Translations under genes and position numbers: made by a program
The notes under the pieces: generated by a model
Database searches by the model: none
What the model was told of the DNA's origin: nothing
The model's input: the letters and a program-made list of their open reading frames with translations, nothing else
Source: Chitinophagaceae bacterium
Lineage (GTDB): Bacteria > Bacteroidota > Bacteroidia > Chitinophagales > Chitinophagaceae
Assembly (NCBI GenBank): GCA_947461495.1
Contig: CANHLV010000055.1
Location: 1-8,735, forward strand
Direction: 5' to 3'
Length of the DNA: 8,735 nucleotides
Shown: one piece after another, positions 1-5,895 of the stretch
How the letters are laid out: each line of letters starts with the position of its first letter
Numbering within the stretch: the stretch's first letter is position 1

Positions 1-114
1 AAATTCTCTTGGAAGGATTTTAATTTCGAAATCATTGACATGGACGGACAGCGTATTGATAAAATATTAGTGACGATTTCTGAGGAGTTGAAGGAGGAGA
101 TGGAGGAAGGTTAG
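1..114 (+). CDS. HlyC/CorC (hemolysin) family protein, C-terminal fragment
   Basis: The window opens inside an open frame that ends at TAG 112-114, leaving only the last 37 residues. They contain FEIIDMDGQRIDKILV, which matches the end of the CorC_HlyC (transporter-associated) domain that follows the two CBS domains in HlyC/CorC/TlyC proteins; the final residues are Glu-rich (EELKEEMEEG). Family members are inner-membrane proteins with an N-terminal DUF21 (CNNM) domain, linked to divalent-cation efflux. In Bacteroidota the gliding-motility protein GldE has the same architecture, and this fragment cannot separate GldE from other paralogues. The gene is convergent with the DUF6702-like gene, and the gap is filled by short-period repeats. 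Family assignment is fairly secure; the exact paralogue is not. Confidence 0.72.
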   Translation, partial: KFSWKDFNFEIIDMDGQRIDKILVTISEELKEEMEEG

Positions 115-117
115 GAT

Positions 118-166
118 GTTTGGCGTTTATGGTTTATTGTTTGGTGTTTGGTGTTTGGTGTTTATT
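118..166 (+). repeat. Heptamer array, seven in-register GTTTGGY-like units
   Basis: Seven consecutive 7-nt units begin at 118: GTTTGGC, GTTTATG, GTTTATT, GTTTGGT three times, then GTTTATT. The register is unbroken for 49 bp, starting three bases after the upstream stop codon. No complementary CCAAAC arm lies nearby, so this block is purely direct, unlike the related block at 3819-3907. An open frame crosses it (ATG at 116), but its translation only reflects the repeats and it is not called as a gene. Confidence 0.85.
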
Positions 167-190
167 GTGATAAATTTCTGCTATAACATT

Positions 191-244
191 TTGAACTTAT
201 TGAACCCTTTAAACTTATTGAACATTTTTAAAAGGTTTAAAACT
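191..244 (+). repeat. Nonamer array overlapping the 3' end of the DUF6702-like gene
   Basis: Six 9-nt units lie in one register from 191: TTGAACTTA, TTGAACCCT, TTAAACTTA, TTGAACATT, TTTAAAAGG, TTTAAAACT. The first four read TTGAAC-type and the last two have the complementary AAAGG/TTTAAA character, so 198-212 and 230-244 can form an imperfect stem. The stop codon of the minus-strand gene (215-217) lies inside the array, so that protein's last nine residues are encoded by it. It follows the heptamer array after 24 bp. Confidence 0.75.
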
Positions 245-766
245 ATCCTCCGGATTATTCAATTTCGTACTCTTTCTCTTCCCATCAACAATCACATGAA
301 TAATACTGATTTGTTCTGTTTTGTATTCGTATAAAATATTATCGGTTATTTCCATTGATATAATCGACTTCACTTCATCAACTTGAAAATAACTTTGTAT
401 GGTTTCCTCATTTTGTTCGTATCCGATAAATGAAAGTTTAACCGACTTTTCATTGACAATTATTTTTAGGTGTTGCTGAATGTAGTTACTCACCAAAGCT
501 TCCATTGCTTTTTTATCTCTTGGAGCCAGAAGATCAACTTTTATTTTGTTGTTCTTTTTTAACACCGCTTCTAAATCACCGGTAAAAATCTTACAACTGA
601 TTTCAAGTGTATTGTCTTTCTTATTGTGTTCTATTTCGGTAACGCTAACATAAACGGGATGAAGTGTGGCTCCGGTGAATATAAACAGTACAAAAAATAG
701 CAATACTAGAATCCCGATTGATTGCTGTTTATTTTTAATAAATGAAAAAGTTTTCAATTGAATCAA
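215..766 (-). CDS. DUF6702-like exported protein, non-ATG start
   Basis: Exported protein of 183 residues (180 from the second possible start). A Lys-containing N-terminus is followed by a hydrophobic segment (about residues 17-34) that looks like a signal peptide, then HPVYVSVTEIEHN near the mature N-terminus. KIFTGDLEAVL and IIHVIVDGKRKS later in the chain fit the Bacteroidota DUF6702 family as I recall it; its biochemical function is unknown. No ATG occurs in frame before residue 88, and none occurs on the minus strand between 815 and the signal-peptide codons. The first usable starts are TTG at 764-766, directly after an in-frame TAA (767-769), or TTG at 755-757, giving MKTFSF. No Shine-Dalgarno is visible. 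It is divergent from the HupE-like gene. The C-terminus (FKPFKNVQ) is encoded by the nonamer repeat array, so it may not be conserved. Confidence 0.75.
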   Translation of the reverse strand: MIQLKTFSFIKNKQQSIGILVLLFFVLFIFTGATLHPVYVSVTEIEHNKKDNTLEISCKIFTGDLEAVLKKNNKIKVDLLAPRDKKAMEALVSNYIQQHLKIIVNEKSVKLSFIGYEQNEETIQSYFQVDEVKSIISMEITDNILYEYKTEQISIIHVIVDGKRKSTKLNNPEDSFKPFKNVQ

Positions 767-770
767 TTAA

Positions 771-799
771 TTTGAATTCAAATCTATGATATAGCTTTC
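771..799 (+). promoter_or_regulatory. Candidate promoter of the HupE-like gene (TTTG / TAGCTTTC)
   Basis: TAGCTTTC at 792-799 matches TAnnTTTG at all but the last base, with TTTG at 771-774 upstream. The 17-nt spacer is slightly short. It overlaps the minus-strand candidate promoter in the 49-bp divergent gap, so the two genes would share control DNA. Confidence 0.25.
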
Positions 800-810
800 A
801 AGAATTTCAA
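779..810 (-). promoter_or_regulatory. Candidate promoter of the DUF6702-like gene (TTG / TAGATTTG)
   Basis: On the minus strand TAGATTTG (786-779) matches the Bacteroidota -7 consensus TAnnTTTG exactly, and a TTG lies 21 nt upstream (810-808), close to the usual -33 spacing. Transcription would start near 772-775, leaving a leader of only about 6-18 nt before the two candidate TTG starts. It is a short motif in AT-rich DNA, so it is only suggestive. Confidence 0.38.
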
Positions 811-815
811 TTACA

Positions 816-1394
816 ATGGAAGATTTTAGTTTTTATTTTCAATGGGGTTGGTCACATATTATCAGTTGGGATGCTTTGGACCATCTGTTATTTTTATTGG
901 CTCTTACAGCTATTTATCTTTTTGAAAACAGAAAACAGGTCGTCATTTTAATCACCGCGTTCACCATCGGGCATTCACTTACACTGGCTTTGAGCATATA
1001 TGATACCATTCATTTCAAATCCTCATGGGTGGAGTTTCTGATTCCAGTAACAATAGTAATTACAGCCGCATTAAATTTTTTCAGAAAAGAATTTGAAAAT
1101 AAAAATCAGGGGTTCAAATACTTTATTACTTTAATTTTTGGCCTGGTTCACGGAATGGGGTTTGCAGGCACTATTAAAATGACTTTAGCCGAATCGCAGT
1201 ATATTGCCCTTCCTTTGTTAAGTTTCAATATAGGAATTGAAGTCGGACAAATTGTTGTGGTTTTCATTATTCTTTTATTATCTCAAATTGTTGTTCACCA
1301 GCTTGAATTTGGCAGAAAATGGTGGGTTTGGTTATTGTCGAGTATTTCACTTTTAGGAGGACTTTATTTCGCTTTAACAAGATTGCCATTTTAA
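816..1394 (+). CDS. HupE/UreJ family membrane protein
   Basis: Integral membrane protein of 192 residues with about six predicted membrane segments (roughly 20-38, 43-60, 72-88, 103-120, 132-157, 168-188). Polar motifs typical of the HupE/UreJ_2 family lie in or beside them: DALDHLLFL (19-27), TIGHSL (50-55), FGLVHGMGFAG (108-118) and FNIGIEVGQ (137-145). Candidate ligand residues are His14, Asp19, Asp22, His23, His53, His112 and Glu142. HupE and UreJ proteins are associated with nickel (or cobalt) supply to hydrogenase and urease. No hydrogenase or urease gene is in the window, so the substrate is open; an unrelated envelope role is also possible. Length is normal and the ATG at 816 is the natural start. 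It lies 42 bp before the M1 peptidase gene on the same strand and may be co-transcribed with it. Confidence 0.88.
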   Translation: MEDFSFYFQWGWSHIISWDALDHLLFLLALTAIYLFENRKQVVILITAFTIGHSLTLALSIYDTIHFKSSWVEFLIPVTIVITAALNFFRKEFENKNQGFKYFITLIFGLVHGMGFAGTIKMTLAESQYIALPLLSFNIGIEVGQIVVVFIILLLSQIVVHQLEFGRKWWVWLLSSISLLGGLYFALTRLPF

Positions 1395-1436
1395 AGCAAC
1401 TAAAATTCAATACTTTTACAGCCTTAAATTCCAGTC

Positions 1437-3812
1437 ATGATAAAACGTATAATTCTATCTCTTTTCATTTGCATTTCTTTATTAAATCTCTTCGCTCAGG
1501 ATATCAGAAACAATCCAGGCAGTAATCATGGTAATCGTTTCGAACAGTTAGGAACCATCTTACCTTCTCCAAACGAATACAGAACGGCGAGTGGTGCACC
1601 AGGTCCCAAATACTGGCAAGAAAGATGTGATTACAATATCGTTTGTGAATTGGATGAATCCAACAGGAAATTATCTGGCAAGGAAACACTTACTTTCTAC
1701 AACAACTCTCCAGATGTACTCGACTATCTTTGGTTGCAATTGGATGAAAACCAGCAAAGCACAACCAATAATGCCGGTTATGAAAGCAGCAATACCATGC
1801 CTTCTCAAATAAACGAACAAGATATTGCCAGATTACAAGGCAAAAAAGATAAAGAATTTGGTGACAACATTGTAAGTGTAACTGACGCAATGGGCAAACC
1901 TCTCAGTTACAACATCAACAAAACCATGATGCGCGTTGACTTACCTAAAAAACTTAAATCAGGTGAAAAATTCGTTTTCAAAATAGAATGGAATTATTTC
2001 ATCGCAGACAGAATGAAATACGGCGGCCGTGGTGGCTATGAATATTTTCCTGAAGATGGCAATGACATTTTCACCATGACGCAATGGTACCCAAGGTTAT
2101 GTGTTTATTCTGATTTTCAGGGTTGGCAAAACCATCAATTTGTTGGGACAGGTGAGTTTGCTTTGATATTTGGCAACTTTCAGGTTAGCATGACAGTTCC
2201 AGCAGACCATGTAATTATGGCTACAGGACAAGGGCAAAATTACCAGCAGGTATTATCTGCCGCTCAATTTAAAAGATGGCAAACGGCTCAAACAGCAAAA
2301 GACGTAACAGAAATTGTAACACTTGCAGAAGCCATGGCGAGAGAAAAACAAAAAAGTAATGAAAAGAAAACATGGATGTTTAAAGCCGATAGCGTTCGTG
2401 ATTTCGCATGGGGCAGCAGCAGAAAATTTGTCTGGGATGCATTACCAGTTGTAGTTGAAGGCAAAAAAATAATGTGCATGAGTGCTTATGGAAAAGAAGC
2501 TTATCCTTTATACCGTAAGTTCAGCTCAAAAGTAATTGCACATACCATCAAAACTTACTCTCATTTCACCATACCTTATCCTTATCCGGTAGCGCAAAGC
2601 ATCGAAGCGGCTAACGGCATGGAATACCCGATGATTTGTTTTAACTATGGAAGATGTGAAAAAGATGGCACTTATTCGGAAGGCATAAAAAATGGCATGT
2701 TGGGTGTGGTAATCCATGAGGTAGGACACAATTTCTTCCCTATGATCATAAACAGTGATGAAAGACAATGGAGCTGGATGGATGAAGGGCTGAATACTTT
2801 TGTTGAATATCTTACTGAAGAACTTTGGGATAATAAATTTCCTGTAGGGCGCGGACCTGCCTATAAAATTGTAGACTACATGAAATTGCCAAAAGACCAG
2901 TTGGAGCCAATTATGACCAACAGTGAAAATATCATACAATTTGGTCCTAATGCATATTCCAAACCTGCAACCGGTTTAAATATTTTGAGAGAAACCATCA
3001 TGGGTAGAAAGAATTTTGATTTCGCATTTAAAAAATATTGTCAGCGCTGGGCATTCAAACACCCTACCCCTGCAGATTTCTTCCGTACCATGGAAGATGC
3101 TAGTGCAGAGGATTTGGATTGGTTCTGGAGAGGATGGTTTTACAACACAGACCCTGTGGACATTTCATTGGATACGGTTAAATGGTCTGTTGTAAATACT
3201 GATGTTCAAGAACCAAAAACTACTGAAGAAAGGACTACTACTATTCCAGTTGCCAAACCTATACAAAACAGTTATGAGGATATTTCCAAAATCAGAAATC
3301 GTGAAGATAAGAGTATTGTTTTTGCAACAGATGCTGATACTTCTTTAAGAGATTTTTATTGGAGATACGACCGTGGACTAGCAAAACTTGATACCACTGC
3401 ATTTGTAATTACAACACCTGCTTCAACTAGTGAAGTATACACACCAGAAGAAAAAACAAAGATTGCCGGTGAGAAAAGGTTTTACGAATTAACTATGAGT
3501 AATAAAGGCGGTCTGGTGATGCCTATCATAATCGAATGGACCTATAAAGATGGTACAAAAGAAATCGATAGAATTGGTGTAAATGTTTGGCGTAAAAATG
3601 AAAACAAGGTTATCAAATCATTCCTGAAAGATAAAGAAGTAGTTTCTGTAAAATTAGATCCCAACAGAGAAACTGCCGATATTGATGAGAAGAACAACAC
3701 ATGGCCTGTTGTGCAAGAGCCTAGTAAATTCCAGTTGTTTAAAGGAAAAACAGAAAACCGCGGAAGAAGAAATATGCCGGGAGGAACGAATCCGATGCAG
3801 AAGGGACTTTAG
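1437..3812 (+). CDS. Secreted M1 family zinc metallopeptidase (aminopeptidase)
   Basis: Protein of 791 residues. MIKRIILSLFICISLLNLFA is a classic signal peptide, with cleavage likely after Ala20, so the enzyme should act in the periplasm or at the cell surface. The zinc site is HEVGH (427-431) plus Glu450 in WMDEGLN, the M1 spacing HExxH-x18-E; Glu428 is the expected general base. The substrate-recognition motif appears as GMEYP (394-398) in place of GAMEN, and Tyr507 in NAYSKPATGLNILRE fits the transition-state-stabilising tyrosine of the family. An N-terminal beta domain precedes the catalytic core, and a beta-rich region of about 220 residues follows it. The tail is basic and Gly/Asn-rich (NRGRRNMPGGTNPMQKGL), with no recognisable type IX sorting domain. 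M1 enzymes remove N-terminal residues from peptides. The gene follows hupE by 42 bp and is convergent with the MORN-like gene across a heptamer hairpin. Confidence 0.93.
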   Translation: MIKRIILSLFICISLLNLFAQDIRNNPGSNHGNRFEQLGTILPSPNEYRTASGAPGPKYWQERCDYNIVCELDESNRKLSGKETLTFYNNSPDVLDYLWLQLDENQQSTTNNAGYESSNTMPSQINEQDIARLQGKKDKEFGDNIVSVTDAMGKPLSYNINKTMMRVDLPKKLKSGEKFVFKIEWNYFIADRMKYGGRGGYEYFPEDGNDIFTMTQWYPRLCVYSDFQGWQNHQFVGTGEFALIFGNFQVSMTVPADHVIMATGQGQNYQQVLSAAQFKRWQTAQTAKDVTEIVTLAEAMAREKQKSNEKKTWMFKADSVRDFAWGSSRKFVWDALPVVVEGKKIMCMSAYGKEAYPLYRKFSSKVIAHTIKTYSHFTIPYPYPVAQSIEAANGMEYPMICFNYGRCEKDGTYSEGIKNGMLGVVIHEVGHNFFPMIINSDERQWSWMDEGLNTFVEYLTEELWDNKFPVGRGPAYKIVDYMKLPKDQLEPIMTNSENIIQFGPNAYSKPATGLNILRETIMGRKNFDFAFKKYCQRWAFKHPTPADFFRTMEDASAEDLDWFWRGWFYNTDPVDISLDTVKWSVVNTDVQEPKTTEERTTTIPVAKPIQNSYEDISKIRNREDKSIVFATDADTSLRDFYWRYDRGLAKLDTTAFVITTPASTSEVYTPEEKTKIAGEKRFYELTMSNKGGLVMPIIIEWTYKDGTKEIDRIGVNVWRKNENKVIKSFLKDKEVVSVKLDPNRETADIDEKNNTWPVVQEPSKFQLFKGKTENRGRRNMPGGTNPMQKGL

Positions 3813-3818
3813 TCTTTT

Positions 3819-3907
3819 GTTTGTTTGGCGTTTGGTATTTGGTGTTTCTCGTTCAACCAAAACAATGAACGCCAAACAAGCGTAGCGACCAAACGCCAAA
3901 CAAGTGA
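3819..3907 (+). repeat. Inverted heptamer array between convergent genes
   Basis: The left arm holds 7-nt units in one register from 3823: GTTTGGC, GTTTGGT, ATTTGGT, GTTTCTC, GTTCAAC. The right arm holds the complement: GCCAAAC (3871-3877), ACCAAAC (3888-3894) and GCCAAAC (3895-3901). The 15-nt string AACGCCAAACAAGYG occurs twice (3869-3883 and 3893-3907). The family is the same as the array at 118-166, but here it is arranged as an inverted repeat. The unit GTTCAAC (3851-3857) resembles the nonamer family seen elsewhere in the window. Confidence 0.88.
3821..3903. terminator. Probable bidirectional terminator hairpin
   Basis: TTGTTTGGCGTTTGGT (3821-3836) is perfectly complementary to 3888-3903, a 16-bp stem. 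In RNA it can extend outward through G-U pairs and then U-A pairs (3815-3817 with 3907-3909). A smaller nested hairpin, GTTCA (3851-3855) with TGAAC (3866-3870), lies in the loop. It begins 9 bp after the M1 peptidase stop and ends 9 bp before the MORN-like gene's stop, so it could serve both convergent transcripts. There is no long T-tract next to the stem, so termination is inferred. Confidence 0.55.
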
Positions 3908-3911
3908 AACG

Positions 3912-4574
3912 TTACAAATGCGTAGCCCCTTCCACATACTTTTTTCCCCTATGCTTTTTCTCCCAATCTAGCATAGTTGGAGTTTTATCTACTTTTTCAG
4001 GTTTTACATAAGGCTTTTTACCTACAACAACTTTGGGTGCATTAGGGTTCACTATATTGTTGTTACTCCATTGTTCTGTTCGAATTAAACGACCGGCTTC
4101 ATAATATCTCCATTCGCCGTCTTTAACACTATAAGGTTGGGCTTTTACAATTTTATAATCAACGATTTCTCCACTTCCTGTGCCATAAACAGGAATCGTA
4201 TCATAAGGTGCATCCGGATTATAGCCTTTCCAGTTTTCTTCATGTTCAATCTCCCCTAAAAAAGTAAAATATTGCTGCAATCCGGCTTTCCCACCATAAA
4301 TAAAATTTTCAACAGAGAGCAAATCCCCCAGAGCAGAGTATTTTCTCCAGTAACCATGCTTCTCTCCTTTTTTATAAACCCCTTCTTCCACATAACCTGG
4401 TTCTCCGCGAAGTTCCCCCACTTCTATAACCCATTTGCCCAATTTTTGTCCGGCATTGTTGGTAGCATTAATCGTATCCCCATTTTGATTCAAGCTAAAA
4501 TCTTTATACTGTGCAGTTACAATAGAACTGATGAATAAAAAAAGAAAGCAAACAAATAGCTGTAATTTGCGCAT
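3912..4574 (-). CDS. Secreted MORN-repeat-like (YwqK-type) protein
   Basis: Protein of 220 residues. The N-terminus MRKLQLFVCFLFLFISSIVTA is a signal peptide, with cleavage likely after Ala21. The mature part has degenerate MORN_2/YwqK-type repeats of the form G-x-W-x-x-Y: GKWVIEVGELRGE (46-58), VYKKGEKHGYWRKYSALGDL (66-85), a following unit around 94-116, and KDGEWRYYEAGRLIRTEQW (151-169). The tail is Lys/Pro-rich (PYVKPEKVDKTP), ending near WEKKHRGKKYVEGATHL. Databases often label such proteins 'toxin-antitoxin system YwqK family antitoxin', but a signal peptide and the absence of a toxin partner make that function unlikely here. It is probably a periplasmic or surface protein of unknown role. 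It is convergent with the M1 peptidase gene and divergent from the SRPBCC gene. Confidence 0.72.
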   Translation of the reverse strand: MRKLQLFVCFLFLFISSIVTAQYKDFSLNQNGDTINATNNAGQKLGKWVIEVGELRGEPGYVEEGVYKKGEKHGYWRKYSALGDLLSVENFIYGGKAGLQQYFTFLGEIEHEENWKGYNPDAPYDTIPVYGTGSGEIVDYKIVKAQPYSVKDGEWRYYEAGRLIRTEQWSNNNIVNPNAPKVVVGKKPYVKPEKVDKTPTMLDWEKKHRGKKYVEGATHL

Positions 4575-4593
4575 CGTTAGAAATTTTTGTTCC

Positions 4594-4601
4594 CAAAATT
4601 A
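4594..4601 (-). promoter_or_regulatory. Candidate -7 box (TAATTTTG) of the MORN-like gene
   Basis: On the minus strand TAATTTTG matches TAnnTTTG exactly, 20-27 nt upstream of the ATG at 4572-4574. No good -33 TTG is at the usual distance (only TTTC at 4620-4617, 15 nt away), so support is limited to the -7 element. Confidence 0.3.
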
Positions 4602-4668
4602 CAATTTTAGTTTTCGGAAACTTGTTAATTAAAAATTGCTGATTAAAAATAAATATTAAAACTGAATT

Positions 4669-4752
4669 ATGAAATACCCGAAAGGAAAAGCCTTATTCCA
4701 AAAGGTGATGCGTATAAGGGTATTACATGTGATAAAAAACAAACTATATTAA
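4669..4752 (+). CDS. Possible 27-residue leader peptide upstream of the SRPBCC gene
   Basis: A short frame from ATG 4669 to TAA 4752 encodes a basic peptide of 27 residues beginning MKYPKGKALF and ending VIKNKLY. It stops three bases before the ATG of the SRPBCC gene. I do not recognise it. It could be a small co-translated peptide, the degraded remnant of a longer gene, or chance. The tight spacing is the only reason to list it; no Shine-Dalgarno or promoter is evident. The rest of the 181-bp divergent gap is AT-rich, holds no repeats, and otherwise shows only the candidate -7 box on the other strand. Confidence 0.15.
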   Translation: MKYPKGKALFQKVMRIRVLHVIKNKLY

Positions 4753-4755
4753 GAT

Positions 4756-5136
4756 ATGAAAGACTTTAAAAAATACTTTATCATCAATACCGAACCTGAG
4801 ATTTTATACAACGCTCTGACCAATGCAGCTACTATTCAGTTGTGGACAGGCGAACCAGCGATTATGGAACCGGTTGAAGGCACGGAGTTTTCACTTTGGA
4901 GCGATAGTATCTGTGGTAAAAATATCAGCTTTGAACCCGGAAAGAAAATTGTGCAAGAATGGTATTTTGGCGAACAGGAAGAGCCATCAATCGTAACTAT
5001 TATTTTACATAAGGACAAAAGCAAGACTTCAGCTGAATTAAGACATACGAATATTCCTGATGAGGATTTTGAGGATATTGTTGCGGGTTGGGTGGAAAAT
5101 TATTTTGGGTCGCTGATGGAGTTTTATGAGGAATAA
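4756..5136 (+). CDS. SRPBCC / AHSA1-like domain protein
   Basis: A single-domain cytoplasmic protein of 126 residues with no signal peptide or membrane segment. It follows the START/Bet v1-like (AHSA1, SRPBCC) pattern: FKKYFIINTEPEILYNALTN (helix-grip N-terminus, 4-23), LWTGEPAIM (29-37), EGTEFSLW (41-48), EPGKKIVQEWYFGEQ (60-74) and a C-terminal helix with RHTNIPDEDFEDIVAGW (96-112). It is near the usual 120-150 residue length and appears complete. The fold binds hydrophobic ligands in a cavity. This subgroup is named after the Hsp90 co-chaperone Aha1, but bacterial members are mostly uncharacterised, so no substrate is assigned. It is divergent from the MORN-like gene and convergent with the FAH-family gene; a nonamer array begins nine bases after its stop. 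Confidence 0.88.
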   Translation: MKDFKKYFIINTEPEILYNALTNAATIQLWTGEPAIMEPVEGTEFSLWSDSICGKNISFEPGKKIVQEWYFGEQEEPSIVTIILHKDKSKTSAELRHTNIPDEDFEDIVAGWVENYFGSLMEFYEE

Positions 5137-5144
5137 AGTTAGTT

Positions 5145-5285
5145 GTTCAAAAGGTTTGAAAGGTTCAATTAGTTCAACAGGTTCGTCAATTAAGAAACAT
5201 TTTGAACTTTTGTAAACTATTGAACCTGGTCTTATGGAAGAAACATTTTAAACGCTTTGAACTTTTGGAACCTATTGAACCTTTT
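5145..5285 (+). repeat. Inverted nonamer array between convergent genes
   Basis: The left arm has five 9-nt units in register from 5145: GTTCAAAAG, GTTTGAAAG, GTTCAATTA, GTTCAACAG, GTTCGTCAA. The right side has two blocks of the complementary type: TTTGAACTT, TTGTAAACT, ATTGAACCT (5201-5227) and TTTAAACGC, TTTGAACTT, TTGGAACCT, ATTGAACCT (5247-5282). The outer arms pair in register: 5149-5156 with 5278-5285, 5161-5166 with 5268-5273 and 5171-5177 with 5257-5263, each perfectly. The array fills nearly the whole gap, from nine bases after the SRPBCC stop to the first two bases of the FAH-family gene's stop codon. A 3'-end hairpin role for both genes is inferred. Confidence 0.85.
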
Positions 5286-5895
5286 ACTTCACTTCCACCT
5301 TCAACATACTCGTGCCTTCATAAAAAGCCTCCAATTCATCTCCAACCACACATTCACCAACACCGGCAGGTGTACCAGTAAAAATAAGGTCACCAATATT
5401 GAGTGAGAAATAATTTGAAATGTTGGCTATTAGTTTATCAAAACTGAAAATCATTTGTCCGGAATTGCCGGTTTGAACAATTTCTCCATTTTTAGAAAAT
5501 GAAAAATTGATATTTTTCTTGTTGATGTCTAGAGTGATGTCTATAAATTTTCCGATGGCAGCAGAATTATCGAATGCTTTTGCTTTTTCCCAAGGCAAAC
5601 CTTTTTTCTTGCATTCGTCTTGAATATCTCTAGCGGTAAAATCTATTCCAACAGTAATACCATTGTAGTAATTAGAAGCATGACGATCTTGAATGTACTT
5701 GCCGTTTTTGCTGATGCGCAATACAAGTTCGCATTCATAATGTAACTCATTTGTAAATTCAGGATAATAAAATGGAGTGTGTGGTTGCAATAAAGCACTC
5801 TTAGGCTTCATAAAAATTACTGGCTCATCAGGGATTTCATTTCCCAATTCCTTGGCATGATCGGCATAGTTCCGTCCAATACAAATTATCTTCAT
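5284..5895 (-). CDS. Fumarylacetoacetate hydrolase family protein (FAHD1-like)
   Basis: Cytoplasmic enzyme of 203 residues, matching the short FAH family and resembling FAHD1 (acylpyruvate hydrolase/oxaloacetate decarboxylase). GRNYADHAKELG (7-18) carries His13 and Glu16, placed like the catalytic lid dyad of FAHD1. The Mg2+/Mn2+ ligands are expected to be Glu54 and Glu56 (YECELVL) and Asp85 (GIDFTARD). Lys106 lies in KKKGLPWEKAKAFDN, and the oxyanion-loop region is GTPAGVG (174-180). These enzymes cleave C-C bonds in 2-oxo-acid compounds; which substrate this one uses cannot be read from sequence, and FAH-family members of aromatic degradation pathways are an alternative. The chain looks complete. 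It lies 73 bp downstream of pth on the same strand and ends in the nonamer array. Confidence 0.9.
   Translation of the reverse strand: MKIICIGRNYADHAKELGNEIPDEPVIFMKPKSALLQPHTPFYYPEFTNELHYECELVLRISKNGKYIQDRHASNYYNGITVGIDFTARDIQDECKKKGLPWEKAKAFDNSAAIGKFIDITLDINKKNINFSFSKNGEIVQTGNSGQMIFSFDKLIANISNYFSLNIGDLIFTGTPAGVGECVVGDELEAFYEGTSMLKVEVK

Noticed and set aside
116..334. A 72-codon plus-strand frame rich in Leu-Asn-Leu repeats
   Set aside because: Its sequence simply translates the heptamer and nonamer arrays and then runs antisense through the DUF6702-like gene.
1411..1418. TACTTTTA as a promoter for the M1 peptidase gene
   Set aside because: It has one mismatch to the -7 consensus, no TTG at a suitable distance, and the 42-bp gap is compatible with co-transcription from hupE.
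2526..2939. A 137-codon minus-strand frame inside the M1 peptidase gene
   Set aside because: It lies opposite the zinc-site region of a well-supported gene and has no recognisable domain, signal peptide or spacing logic.
3819..3907. Inverted repeat as an insertion-sequence or MITE terminus
   Set aside because: No transposase and no target-site duplication were seen, and the internal 7-nt periodicity is better explained by repeat growth in a hairpin.
3912..4574. Toxin-antitoxin system
   Set aside because: The YwqK-like repeats are in a secreted protein and no toxin gene is adjacent.
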